NCBI RefSeq assembly: GCF_051192575.1
Contig: NZ_JBPJSQ010000010.1
Coordinates: forward strand, 23,298-87,297
Length of the DNA stretch: 64,000 bases
Direction of reading: 5' to 3'
Source: Aestuariimicrobium soli
GTDB lineage: Bacteria > Actinomycetota > Actinomycetes > Propionibacteriales > Propionibacteriaceae
In this document: piece after piece, positions 8,404 to 19,477 of the stretch
Layout of the letters: each line of letters begins with the position of its first letter
How positions within the stretch are numbered: the first letter of the stretch is position 1
The notes under the pieces: generated by a model
Seen by the model: only the letters and a program-made list of their open reading frames with translations
Database searches by the model: none
What the model was told of the DNA's origin: nothing
Translations under genes and position numbers: made by a program

Positions 8404-9513
8404 ATGTGGGAGCTCACGGGGGGCCTGCTGGCGGGCACGGTCGCCACATTGGCGGTGCTGGTGCCGGTGGCGGCCGCGGTGTTCGTCCGTCGTCGCTGGC
8501 AGGCGTGGCTGGCCGCGCTGCTGGCCCAACTGTTGGCGGTCTCGGCGGTGTTCCTGCTGGTCAACCGGCACTATGAGTTCTTCGCCACGTGGGACGACCT
8601 CGTCGGGGTCCCCGGGCAGGTCGGCCGTCTGACCCAGGTGAAGGAACGCGGGGCCAAGGCGGTGCCGGTGCAGAAGATCGCGATCTCGTCCGACAACCCC
8701 CACCCTCTGGGTGAAGTGGTGACGATGCCGGTGCCCGACTCGAGCCCCGCCTACGCCACCGCCTCGGTTTATCTGCCGGCCGCCTACTTCGAACCCGGGC
8801 AACGCGCGCATCGGTTCCCGGTGGTGGTGATGGTCGCCGGGCTCGGTATGCCGGGGCCGAAGTTCGCGCATCTGCTCGACGCGGTGACCCAGAACTCGAC
8901 CGTGATCGACGAGGGGCGGGCCAGCCCCTTCGTCGCCGTCTACGTGGGTGGCAGCATCGTCACCGGCATCGACTCCGAATGCGTCGACGTGCCGGGCGCG
9001 CCGCAGCAGACGTTCCTGGGGGCCGACCTGCCGTCGGCGATCGCCCAGCACTACCGGGTCACCGCCGACCACACTCGCTGGTTCATCGCCGGCTGGAGCA
9101 CCGGCGGCTACTGTGCCGCGCTGATGACGGCCACCCATCCGCGGGTCTATGCCGCCGGGGCAGCCCTGGCCGGCTACTACCACCCGATCTTCGACGACCA
9201 ACACCTGTTGGACACCCCGGCCGCTCCCGACCGCACGGCTGCGGTCACCGCCGAGAACGACCTGGTGCGCATGGTGACCACCCGGCAGCTGATCCACCTG
9301 CGGCTGCTCAACGTGATGTCGACCGCCGACGACCAGTCGTGGGGCACGGTCACCGGCCCACCCGACGGCCCCGACGGACGCCGCTTCCACCAGGCCGCGC
9401 GTTCCCTTCCCGGGGTCGCCTTCCAATTGGTGAAGGGCGGCGGCCACCGGTTCGGCACCTACCTGCCCCTCTACGACCCGAGTCTGGCCTGGCTGGGTAC
9501 CGCCGGGCTGTGA
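8404..9513 (+). CDS. membrane-anchored esterase family alpha/beta hydrolase, 369 aa
   Basis: The N-terminus has two hydrophobic segments (about 3-27 and 34-57). The rest is an extracytoplasmic alpha/beta hydrolase of the esterase D / antigen 85-like type. The nucleophile elbow is GWSTGG at 230-235 (Ser232), with a late catalytic His in KGGGHRFG (about 348) and a probable acid between them. By family it would hydrolyse or transfer acyl esters, and the substrate is unknown. It sits between ftsY and ffh on the same strand but has its own apparent promoter: TAGGTT at 8392-8397, 6 nt before the ATG. The membrane topology suggests action at the outer face of the cytoplasmic membrane. Confidence 0.75.
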   Translation: MWELTGGLLAGTVATLAVLVPVAAAVFVRRRWQAWLAALLAQLLAVSAVFLLVNRHYEFFATWDDLVGVPGQVGRLTQVKERGAKAVPVQKIAISSDNPHPLGEVVTMPVPDSSPAYATASVYLPAAYFEPGQRAHRFPVVVMVAGLGMPGPKFAHLLDAVTQNSTVIDEGRASPFVAVYVGGSIVTGIDSECVDVPGAPQQTFLGADLPSAIAQHYRVTADHTRWFIAGWSTGGYCAALMTATHPRVYAAGAALAGYYHPIFDDQHLLDTPAAPDRTAAVTAENDLVRMVTTRQLIHLRLLNVMSTADDQSWGTVTGPPDGPDGRRFHQAARSLPGVAFQLVKGGGHRFGTYLPLYDPSLAWLGTAGL

Positions 9514-9582
9514 CCGACTCGACCCGAGCGGCCGGACGACTATCCTTGACCGACGGGTGAGCACCACGACGATGGGAAGAAT

Positions 9583-11154
9583 GTGTTCGACACACTGCAG
9601 GACCGCCTCGCCGAGACCTTCAAGGGGCTGCGCGGCAAGGGGCGACTGACCGATGCCGACATCGACGCGACCGCGCGCGAGATCCGGATCGCGCTGCTCG
9701 AGGCCGACGTCAACCTGGGTGTCGTCAAGGACTTCATCGCCGCCCTCAAGGAACGGGCCCGTGGGGCCGAGGTGCACAAGGCCCTCAACCCCGCCCAACA
9801 GATCATCAAGATCGTGGACGAGGAGCTCGTCTCGATCCTCGGCGGTGAGACCCGCACCGTCAGGTTCGCGAAGAACCCGCCGACCGTGATCATGCTGGCC
9901 GGCCTGCAGGGTGCCGGCAAGACCACCCTGGCCGGCAAGCTCGCACGCTGGCTCAAGGAGGAGAACCATTCCCCGCTGCTGGTCGCCGCCGACCTTCAGC
10001 GCCCCAACGCCGTCAACCAGTTGCAGGTGGTCGGTGAGCGCGCCGGTGTGCAGGTGTTCGCGCCCCAGCCCGGCAACGGAGTGGGTGACCCCGTCGAGGT
10101 GGCCCGTCAGTCGATCGAGGAGGCTCGTCGCCGCCAGTTCGACGTGGTCATCGTCGACACCGCCGGTCGCCTGGGCATCGACGCCGAACTGATGCAGCAG
10201 GCCGCCGACATTCGCGCGGCCGTGCAGCCCGACGAGACCCTGTTCGTGGTCGACGCCATGATCGGCCAGGACGCCGTCAACACCGCGCTGGCCTTCAACG
10301 AGGGGGTGGGCTTCGACGGCGTGGTGCTCACCAAGCTCGACGGCGATGCCCGCGGTGGTGCCGCCCTGTCGATCGCGCGGGTGATCGGCAAGCCCATCAT
10401 GTTCGCCTCCAACGGCGAGCAGCTGAAGGACTTCGACGTCTTCCACCCCGACCGCATGGCCAGCCGCATTCTCGGCATGGGCGACATGCTGACGCTCATC
10501 GAGCAGGCCGAGAAGACCTTCGACGCCGAGCAGTCCAAGGCGGCCGCCGACAAGCTGCTGGGTGGCCGTGGCGAGTTCGGCTTGCAGGACTTCCTGTCGC
10601 AGATGCAGCAGATGCGCAAGATGGGTCCGCTGTCGAAGATCTTCGGCATGCTGCCCGGCATGGGGCAGATGAAGGACCAGATCGCCAACATCGACGAGAA
10701 GGAGGTCGACCGCATCGAGGCGATCATCTACTCGATGACGCCGGCCGAACGCGCCGATGTGGCCATCCTCAACGGATCGCGCCGCTCGCGCATCGCCAAG
10801 GGCGCGGGTGTCGAGGTGCGCGACGTGAACCAACTGGTCACCCGCTTCGTCGAGGCCCGCAAGATGATGCAGTCAATGGCGCCGATGCTGGGCGGCGGCG
10901 GGGGCATGCCCGGCCTGCCGGGCGGGGGTGCCGGTCGTCGTCCGGCCAAGCAGCAGGCCAAGAAGGGGCAGAAGGGCAAGGCCGCCAAGGCACGCCGCCA
11001 GCCCCAGAGCACCAACGCCGCGGCGGAGGCTTCGTCCGCCTTCGGGTCGGGTCAGCAGCCGACGGCCAGCGAGCTGAACGAGGCGATGCAGAACTTCCAG
11101 CTGCCGCCCGAGCTGCAGCGCATGTTCAACCAGAACAACAAGGGCCCCCGCTGA
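9583..11154 (+). CDS. ffh: signal recognition particle protein Ffh, 523 aa
   Basis: Ffh is the GTPase and signal-sequence-binding subunit of SRP. The N domain is followed by a G domain with GLQGAGKTT (107-115), DTAGR (192-196) and TKLDGD (250-255). The Met-rich M domain (about 325-450) has the RNA-binding segment NGSRRSRIAKGAGV. A basic, Gly/Ala/Gln-rich tail extends past residue 450 and is typical of actinobacterial forms. The start is GTG at 9583, after a GGGAAG ribosome-binding site. A TATCCT hexamer at 9541-9546 could be the -10 element of a promoter with a roughly 30-nt leader, so this gene is probably not leaderless. Confidence 0.97.
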   Translation: MFDTLQDRLAETFKGLRGKGRLTDADIDATAREIRIALLEADVNLGVVKDFIAALKERARGAEVHKALNPAQQIIKIVDEELVSILGGETRTVRFAKNPPTVIMLAGLQGAGKTTLAGKLARWLKEENHSPLLVAADLQRPNAVNQLQVVGERAGVQVFAPQPGNGVGDPVEVARQSIEEARRRQFDVVIVDTAGRLGIDAELMQQAADIRAAVQPDETLFVVDAMIGQDAVNTALAFNEGVGFDGVVLTKLDGDARGGAALSIARVIGKPIMFASNGEQLKDFDVFHPDRMASRILGMGDMLTLIEQAEKTFDAEQSKAAADKLLGGRGEFGLQDFLSQMQQMRKMGPLSKIFGMLPGMGQMKDQIANIDEKEVDRIEAIIYSMTPAERADVAILNGSRRSRIAKGAGVEVRDVNQLVTRFVEARKMMQSMAPMLGGGGGMPGLPGGGAGRRPAKQQAKKGQKGKAAKARRQPQSTNAAAEASSAFGSGQQPTASELNEAMQNFQLPPELQRMFNQNNKGPR

Positions 11155-11186
11155 GCAGGTCATGACCCCTGTGCTTGGATCGTGAC

Positions 11187-12392
11187 ATGAGTCACGGCCA
11201 CGCTCCCCATGACCTGTCGGCGACCGGCGCTGAGCTGTTCCACGACCACGGCAGCGGCCCCCACAGTCATGACGCGCATGGGCATGCCGCGGACGGGCAC
11301 ACCCACGCCCCCGACGCCGGGCGGCTGCACCTGCGCGGGGTGGTGCTGCCGGGCGACGACGTGGTCGATCTGTGGATCGTCGACGGCCGGGTGACCTACG
11401 AACCGGCGGCGGGAGCCACCACCGTCTCGACCCACTGCTGGATCGTGCCCGGACTGGTCGACGCGCACTGTCACATCGGCCTCGACCATGCGGGCGAGGT
11501 CGGCCCCGAGGAGGCCGAGCGCCAGGCACTCACCGACCGGGATGCGGGCGCCCTGCTCGTCCGAGACGCCGGCTCACCGGCCGACACCCGCTGGATCGAC
11601 GAGCGGGACGACCTGCCGCGCATCATTCGCGCCGGCCGCCACATCGCGCGCCCCAAGCGCTACATCCGCAACTTCGCCGACGAGGTCGACCCCGACGAAC
11701 TGGTCGCCACCGTCGAGAAGCAGGTGGCCCGCGGCGACGGATGGGTCAAGCTCGTGGGCGACTGGATCGACCGCGAGACCGGCGATCTCGCCCCGCTGTG
11801 GCCGAAGCACGTCGCCGAGCGGGCGATCACCCGAGCCCACGAACTGGGGGCGCGGGTGACGGCGCACTGCTTCGAAGAGACGTCGGTGGCCGAGTTGGTT
11901 GAGGTGGGCATCGACGGCATCGAGCACGGCACGGGGCTCACCGACGCGGTCATCGAGCGGATGGCCGAACGCCAGGTCGCCCTCGTGCCGACCCTGGTCA
12001 ACCTGGAGAACTTCCCGGCCATCGCCGCCCAGGGCGAGGCCAAGTTCCCCACCTACGCCGCGCACATGCGCCGGCTGCACGCCACCCGGTACGAGGTGCT
12101 CGGCAAGGCCCGTGAGGCCGGGGTGCCGATCTATGCGGGCACCGACGCCGGCGGCACCATGGCCCACGGGCTGGTGGGGCACGAGATCGAGCAGCTGCAC
12201 CACCTCGGCGACGCCGAGTTCGCGTTGGGCGCCGCCTCGTGGCGAGCCCGGGAGTGGTTGGGTCGCGACGGCCTCGTGGAGGGGGCCAGCGCCGATCTGG
12301 TCGTGTACGACAGCAATCCGCTGGACGACCTCGCGGTCGTGCACCACCCGCGGCTGATCGTGCTGCGGGGGCGAATCGTGCGCACGCGCTGA
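11187..12392 (+). CDS. amidohydrolase family protein with His-rich N-terminus, 401 aa
   Basis: This is a metal-dependent hydrolase of the amidohydrolase superfamily (imidazolonepropionase/prolidase-like branch). The metal site begins with DAHCH at residues 92-96. A GDWIDR segment with the expected lysine (WVKLVGDW) follows, then ARVTAHC, GIEHGTGL and YAGTDAGG with Asp320. The C-terminus SADLVVYDSNPLDDL is typical of the family beta-sandwich return. The first 45 residues are unusual, with 11 histidines (for example HDHGSGPHSHDAHGHA). The substrate is unknown. The ATG at 11187 is chosen because TTGGAT at 11175-11180, a plausible -10 hexamer, lies 6 nt upstream. Confidence 0.8.
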   Translation: MSHGHAPHDLSATGAELFHDHGSGPHSHDAHGHAADGHTHAPDAGRLHLRGVVLPGDDVVDLWIVDGRVTYEPAAGATTVSTHCWIVPGLVDAHCHIGLDHAGEVGPEEAERQALTDRDAGALLVRDAGSPADTRWIDERDDLPRIIRAGRHIARPKRYIRNFADEVDPDELVATVEKQVARGDGWVKLVGDWIDRETGDLAPLWPKHVAERAITRAHELGARVTAHCFEETSVAELVEVGIDGIEHGTGLTDAVIERMAERQVALVPTLVNLENFPAIAAQGEAKFPTYAAHMRRLHATRYEVLGKAREAGVPIYAGTDAGGTMAHGLVGHEIEQLHHLGDAEFALGAASWRAREWLGRDGLVEGASADLVVYDSNPLDDLAVVHHPRLIVLRGRIVRTR

Positions 12393-12578
12393 ACCGCCCC
12401 GCACGGTTTCGCCGATCCGGGTCGTCCGTGGCAGAATGTCCGATGCATCTGTGCCGTCACGCCCTCTCATCGTGGCGGCGCTGGACAACCCGAACCTCCA
12501 GGCGCGTGCCCCACACGTGACCGGCGGGGTTCACCCGCTCGCCGCACCTGCGGCACTTCCACAGGAGACACCACACAC

Positions 12579-13028
12579 GTGGCTACCAAGATTCGTCTGA
12601 AGCGACTCGGCAAGATCCGCTCGCCCCACTACCGCATCATCGTGATCGACTCGCGTGCCAAGCGCGACGGCAAGGCCATCGAAGAGATCGGCCTCTACCA
12701 CCCGAAGAACGATCCGTCGGTGATCCAGGTCAACTCCGAGCGCGCGCAGTACTGGCTCGGCGTCGGCGCCCAGCCGACCGAGGCCGTCGTCGCCCTCTTC
12801 AAGCGTTCGGGTGACTGGCAGACCTTCACCGGCGAGAAGTCGGAGTCGGGCATCGAGGTCGCTCCCGAGAAGGCCTCGAAGCTTGACCTGTTCAACGCCG
12901 CGCTGGCCGAGGCCGACGGTGAGCCCAGCACCGACGCCATCTCGAAGAAGAAGGCCAAGGATGAGGCTCCCGCCGCCGATGAGGCTCCCGCCGAGGAGTC
13001 GACCGACGCAGAGAGCACCGAGGCCTGA
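12579..13028 (+). CDS. rpsP: 30S ribosomal protein bS16, 149 aa
   Basis: Residues 1-80 are a standard bS16 (MATKIRLKRLGKIRSPHYRI, then GLYHPKNDPSVIQV and YWLGVGAQPTEAV), which helps 30S assembly and binds 16S rRNA. The protein is much longer than the roughly 85-aa E. coli form because of an acidic Ala/Glu/Lys-rich tail (DEAPAADEAPAEES), as seen in many actinobacteria. The start is GTG after CAGGAGA. It heads the rpsP-KH pair, and the stop is only a few bases from the next start, so the genes are cotranscribed. A leader of about 130 nt precedes the gene. Confidence 0.97.
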   Translation: MATKIRLKRLGKIRSPHYRIIVIDSRAKRDGKAIEEIGLYHPKNDPSVIQVNSERAQYWLGVGAQPTEAVVALFKRSGDWQTFTGEKSESGIEVAPEKASKLDLFNAALAEADGEPSTDAISKKKAKDEAPAADEAPAEESTDAESTEA

Positions 13029-13030
13029 GC

Positions 13031-13285
13031 GTGCTGCAGGAAGCCCTGGAGCACCTCGTCCGCGGCATCGTCGGCAACCCCGACGACGTGCGCGTGAAGG
13101 ACAAGGACCTGCGCCGTGGTCGCCTGCTCGAGGTGCGGGTGCACCCCGACGACATCGGCAAGGTGATCGGCCGGCAGGGTCGTACCGCCTCGGCCCTGCG
13201 CACCGTCATCGGTGCGCTGGCCGGTCGCGAGCAGGTGCGCGTCGACTTCGTTGACGTGGACCGCCGCGCAGGCTTCCGCAACTGA
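13031..13285 (+). CDS. khpA: KH-domain RNA-binding protein (KhpA type), 84 aa
   Basis: This is a compact one-domain KH protein with the GxxG RNA-binding loop GRQG at residues 47-50 inside DDIGKVIGRQGRT. The 84-aa length and position directly after rpsP match the KhpA/YlqC family, whose members bind RNA and in Gram-positive bacteria work with KhpB in cell division and small-RNA functions. The start is GTG, only 2 nt after the rpsP stop. A strong hairpin follows at 13296-13331, so the rpsP transcript probably ends here. Confidence 0.92.
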   Translation: MLQEALEHLVRGIVGNPDDVRVKDKDLRRGRLLEVRVHPDDIGKVIGRQGRTASALRTVIGALAGREQVRVDFVDVDRRAGFRN

Positions 13286-13295
13286 CACCACCATG

Positions 13296-13331
13296 GGCGT
13301 TGCCCCGCACCATCCGGTGCGGGGCAACGCC
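13296..13331 (+). terminator. terminator after rpsP-khpA
   Basis: A perfect 16-bp GC-rich stem (arms 13296-13311 and 13316-13331) with the loop ATCC is followed by TGTTTCTGG. It lies between the KH gene and rimM, which implies that rimM-trmD has its own promoter or depends on readthrough. Confidence 0.8.
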
Positions 13332-13390
13332 TGTTTCTGGCCCGACCGGACGCTTCACGCCAGACGTTTTCATGAGAGGGTGACCCCACC

Positions 13391-13939
13391 ATGACCGACA
13401 CCAGCAACGACGGCCTCATCGCCGTCACCGTCGGCGTCATCGGGCGCGCGCACGGCATCCGCGGCGACCTGACCATCGACCTGCGCACCGACGAACCGGA
13501 GCGCCGGTTCGCCACCGGCTCCGTGCTGACCGCGGTGCAGGGCACCACCCGCCGCGCCCTCACGGTCGCGCACGCCCGCTGGCACTCGAGTCGTCTGCTG
13601 GTGACCTTCGACGAGGTCGCCGACCGCACCGACGCCGAGGCCCTGCGCGGGGCCGAGCTCGAGGTGCGGGTGCCCGCCGACGAGCGCCCCACCGACGAGG
13701 GCGAGTACTACGACCGCCAGCTGGTCGGCCTGCTCGCGGTCACCTCCGACGGCGACGAGATCGGACGAGTGACCCATGTCGTTCACCTGGCCGAGCAGGA
13801 CCTGCTGGCCCTCGATGTCGCCGGCACCGAGCGCCTGGTGCCCTTCGTCACCGCACTCGTGCCCGAGGTCGACCTCGCCGCGGGAACACTGACCATCGTC
13901 CCCCTGCCCGGGCTGTTGGACGACGAGGCCGACGCATGA
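13391..13939 (+). CDS. rimM: ribosome maturation factor RimM, 182 aa
   Basis: RimM assists maturation of the 30S head domain and binds uS19. The N-terminal beta-barrel carries VGVIGRAHGIRGDL and the DEPERRF segment. The C-terminal PRC-barrel begins EYYDRQLVGLLAVTSDGDEIGRV (shortened core), followed by the conserved VPFVTALVPEVDL. The length is normal for the family. The gene starts with ATG, and its TGA overlaps the trmD ATG by 4 bp (ATGA), so the pair is translationally coupled. Confidence 0.95.
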   Translation: MTDTSNDGLIAVTVGVIGRAHGIRGDLTIDLRTDEPERRFATGSVLTAVQGTTRRALTVAHARWHSSRLLVTFDEVADRTDAEALRGAELEVRVPADERPTDEGEYYDRQLVGLLAVTSDGDEIGRVTHVVHLAEQDLLALDVAGTERLVPFVTALVPEVDLAAGTLTIVPLPGLLDDEADA

Positions 13940-14664
13940 GCGCGGTCGAGCCGGTGGGTGGGGCGCGCCAGCGGATCGACGTCGTCTCGATCTTCCCCGA
14001 CTACCTGGCACCGCTGCGGCTGTCCTTGGTCGGGAAGGCGATCACCTCGGGGCTGCTCGAGCTGGGGGTGCACGACCTGCGACAGTGGACCCACGACCGT
14101 CACCACACCACCGACGACACCCCCTACGGCGGTGGGGCTGGCATGGTGATGAAGCCCGAGCCGTGGGGGGAGGCCTTCGACGCGCTCATCGATCCCGAGC
14201 GGCCGCCGACGATCATCGTGCCCACCCCGTCGGGGGAGCGGTTCACCCAGGCGATCGCCCAGGAGTTGTCGGGCCACCAGCAGTTGTTGTTCTGCTGTGG
14301 CCGCTACGAGGGCATCGACCGGCGGGTCTTCGACCACGCCGCCGCCCGGGCCGAGGTGCGCGAGCTCAGTCTGGGCGATTACGTGCTCAACGGGGGAGAG
14401 GTGGCGGTGCTGGCGATGGTCGAGGCCATCGTCCGCCTCATTCCCGGCGTGATCGGCAATCCGGCCAGCCTCGACGAGGAATCCCACTCCGAGGCCCACG
14501 ACGGGTTGCTCGAGTACCCCGTGTACACGAAGCCGGCCTCGTGGCGTGGGCTCGACGTGCCCGAGGTGTTGATGGGTGGCCACCACGGCAACATCGCCGC
14601 CTGGCGGCGTGAGCAGGCCCTCGAGCTGACGAGGCGTCGCCGACCCGATCTGTTGGACAAATAA
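13936..14664 (+). CDS. trmD: tRNA (guanine-N1-)-methyltransferase TrmD, 242 aa
   Basis: TrmD makes m1G37 in tRNAs with a G at position 36-37 and prevents frameshifting. Family marks are DVVSIFPDYLAPL, PYGGGAGMVMKPEP, the knot segments CCGRYEGIDRRV and SLGDYVLNGGEVAV, and the late ESHSEAHDGLLEYPVYTKP. At 242 aa it is full length. In many bacteria rplS follows trmD directly, but here rplS is found 5.5 kb downstream, beyond sdhCAB and a sigma-factor locus. Confidence 0.96.
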   Translation: MSAVEPVGGARQRIDVVSIFPDYLAPLRLSLVGKAITSGLLELGVHDLRQWTHDRHHTTDDTPYGGGAGMVMKPEPWGEAFDALIDPERPPTIIVPTPSGERFTQAIAQELSGHQQLLFCCGRYEGIDRRVFDHAAARAEVRELSLGDYVLNGGEVAVLAMVEAIVRLIPGVIGNPASLDEESHSEAHDGLLEYPVYTKPASWRGLDVPEVLMGGHHGNIAAWRREQALELTRRRRPDLLDK

Positions 14665-14687
14665 CGTCACAATGAAGTGACGTATTT
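14659..14687. promoter_or_regulatory. AT-rich inverted repeat at the trmD end / sdhC upstream region
   Basis: The arms AAATAACGTCAC (14659-14670) and GTGACGTATTT (14677-14687) pair with one bulged A around the spacer AATGAA. The inner 7 bp (ACGTCAC/GTGACGT) are perfect. The element overlaps the trmD stop codon and lies about 100 bp before sdhC. It could be a weak terminator or a regulator-binding site for the sdh operon, and the sequence does not decide which. Confidence 0.45.
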
Positions 14688-14785
14688 GCGCTTGTCGCAG
14701 CGCATGTCGTCGATTTCTCGGCAGAGCGGTCAATGGACGGGGGCGTCGGTTCACTCCCGGGTGGCATGTGGCTAAGGTGCTGTGC

Positions 14786-15498
14786 GTGGCGACAACACTG
14801 ACTACTCACCAACGAGCGGTGCGATCCACGGTGGCAATGAAGGCCGTCATGGCCATCACGGGGCTGCTGCTGGTCGCGTTCCTGCTCGCGCACATGTTCG
14901 GCAACTTCAAGGTGCTCCTGCCCGATGACGGCAAGGAGTTCAACGAGTACTCGCACTGGCTGCGCAGCTTCGGGTACCCCGCACTCCCGCACGGCGTGTT
15001 CCTGTGGATCATGCGCATCGTGCTGCTGGCCGCGGTGGTGCTCCACATGGTCTCGGCCTTCCGGCTGCGGGCGCGGGCGGCTGCCAACACCGGTGGGTCT
15101 CGGTACGTGACCAAGAAGAACATGGAGAAGAGCTTCGCGGCTCGCACCATGATCTGGGGCGGCATCATCATCGTGCTGTTCGTGGTCGTCCACCTTCTGC
15201 AGTTCACCGCCGAGGTGCTGAAGTTCGGTTACCCGAGCGGCACGAAGGCGCTGGCGCCGTACGACCGCGTGGTGGCCGGGTTCGGTGAGTGGTGGGTGGT
15301 CGTGTTCTACGGCATCGCCATGGCGGCCGTGTGCATGCACCTGTGGCACGGCGTCTGGAGCGCCTTGGCCACGTTGGGCGCCAACACCTCGGCCGCGGCC
15401 CGTCGCGTGCTGAAGGTGGTCGCGTACGTGATCGCGGTGGCACTCTTCCTGGGCTTCATGATTCCGCCGGTGCTGATTCTGACGAAGGTGATTGGACA

Positions 15499-15502
<4 letters not shown>
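14786..15502 (+). CDS. sdhC: succinate dehydrogenase/fumarate reductase cytochrome b subunit, 238 aa
   Basis: This is the single membrane anchor of a two-heme, B-type Sdh/Frd complex that exchanges electrons with the quinone pool, expected to be menaquinone in this group. It has five membrane spans (about 20-40, 67-90, 116-140, 167-185 and 205-228) with conserved histidines near or inside them for heme ligation (LLAHMFGNFK, VVLHMVSAF, VVHLLQF, CMHLWHG). The GTG at 14786 is chosen over an upstream in-frame GTG because TAAGGT at 14773-14778 looks like a -10 element 7 nt before it. Its TGA overlaps the sdhA ATG by 4 bp. Confidence 0.9.
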
Positions 15503-18347
<2,845 letters not shown>

Positions 18348-18380
18348 GCCCCGAGCCCGCCAACACCGGCGAGCCCACCA

Positions 18381-18426
18381 CACGGCGGTCGGACCCTCAT
18401 GGATTCATGAGGGTCCGACCGCCGTG
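18381..18426. terminator. bidirectional terminator between sdhB and the sigma-partner gene
   Basis: A perfect 21-bp stem (18381-18401 with 18406-18426) with a 4-nt loop (GATT) sits between two convergent genes. There is no long T tract on either side, but the position and symmetry fit a shared terminator. Confidence 0.75.
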
Positions 18427-18436
18427 GTGGTGAAGG

Positions 18437-19477
18437 TCAGGCTCGCAGGCGGGCGATGATGGCGTCGAGCTGCCGGGCGGTGTTCACCAACGGCAGGTCG
18501 GGGTTCTCGGCATGCATCGCCGGGCCGACCGAGTTGTAGTCCATGCCGCGAGCGAACTCGGCGATCACCATCACCCGATCACCGTCGACCAGCACGAGCA
18601 CGCCGTTCCACAGGCCTTCCTCGTTGTCGACGACGATCATCTGGGTGGAGAAGTCGACCCGCACGCCGTCGACAGTGGTGGTCTTCTCGTTCTGGGCCTT
18701 GGCCGGCACGTCGCCGGCCCCCTTCACCCGCGAGGGGCAGGTGTCGTTCCAGCCGCGAATGGTGTCGGCCAGCGCACTGGCCTGCGCGGCCGAGCCGAGC
18801 TGAATGAGGTGCGCCCTCGTGAACGTGCCACTGCCGTTGGTGAAGATCGCCGTCTTGGCCGCGACGATCCCCGGCTGCTGGGCGAGACCGTTCTCGCAGA
18901 GCCAGAAGGTCTGTTCCTCCGAGGCCGTGCCCAACTCGTCGAGCACCATCGGCGTGATCACGTCGCCCGGCTTCTGCAGGTAGATCTCCTGGTTGGTCGG
19001 CAGGTTGTCGCTCGTGATGGCATCGACGGCGGGCTTGCTGACCTGGCTCGCGGGTGAGCTCGGGTTGCCGGGTGAGCTGGGGTCGACCGCTGAACTGGAA
19101 CTGCCGGAGGGCGTCGAGGTGGCGCTCGGCGCGACCGACGACGTGGACACCGAGGGCGCCGTGACGCTGGGTGCCGTGACGCTGGGGGTCGCCTGACTCG
19201 GGCTGCCGGCAATGTCGGGGCCAGTCGTCCGCTGGAAACCTCCCGTGCCCAGCACGACACCGGCGCCGGCCAGGACGGCGACACCGAGGGTCGCACCGGC
19301 AATCGTGGCCCGGCGGGTCGCCCGGCGGCGATCCCCGAGGCGTCGGACTTCGCGTGCTTCGAGCATGGGGACCCCCTGGGCGTCGGAGCCGAAGGACTGC
19401 CAGGCATCGTCCAGTGGCCCGTTGGAATTCTTGAATGGCTGGTCGCCGGGGTTCTGCGGGGTGTGGACATCAGGCAT
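18437..19477 (-). CDS. single-pass membrane protein coupled to ECF sigma factor, 346 aa
   Basis: It is encoded immediately after the ECF sigma gene, with start and sigma stop overlapping by 8 bp, which implies translational coupling and a functional link. A cytoplasmic N-terminal region of about 55 residues (LEAREVRRLGDRRRATRR) precedes one membrane span (about 57-78). A long Ser/Thr/Pro/Ala stalk with TAPSVTAPSV repeats (about 90-150) leads to an extracellular domain with cysteines in WLCENG and NDTCPSR. I see no HxxxCxxC zinc motif of ZAS anti-sigma factors. It is probably an envelope sensor or atypical anti-sigma factor, and the family is not recognised. Confidence 0.6.
   Translation of the reverse strand: MPDVHTPQNPGDQPFKNSNGPLDDAWQSFGSDAQGVPMLEAREVRRLGDRRRATRRATIAGATLGVAVLAGAGVVLGTGGFQRTTGPDIAGSPSQATPSVTAPSVTAPSVSTSSVAPSATSTPSGSSSSAVDPSSPGNPSSPASQVSKPAVDAITSDNLPTNQEIYLQKPGDVITPMVLDELGTASEEQTFWLCENGLAQQPGIVAAKTAIFTNGSGTFTRAHLIQLGSAAQASALADTIRGWNDTCPSRVKGAGDVPAKAQNEKTTTVDGVRVDFSTQMIVVDNEEGLWNGVLVLVDGDRVMVIAEFARGMDYNSVGPAMHAENPDLPLVNTARQLDAIIARLRA

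Noticed and set aside
7402..10833. A 3.4-kb open frame on the minus strand opposite ftsY, the esterase gene and ffh
   Set aside because: The sense genes have full families and motifs. The antisense frame is open only because high GC removes stop codons, and its product is a His/Arg/Gly-rich shadow.
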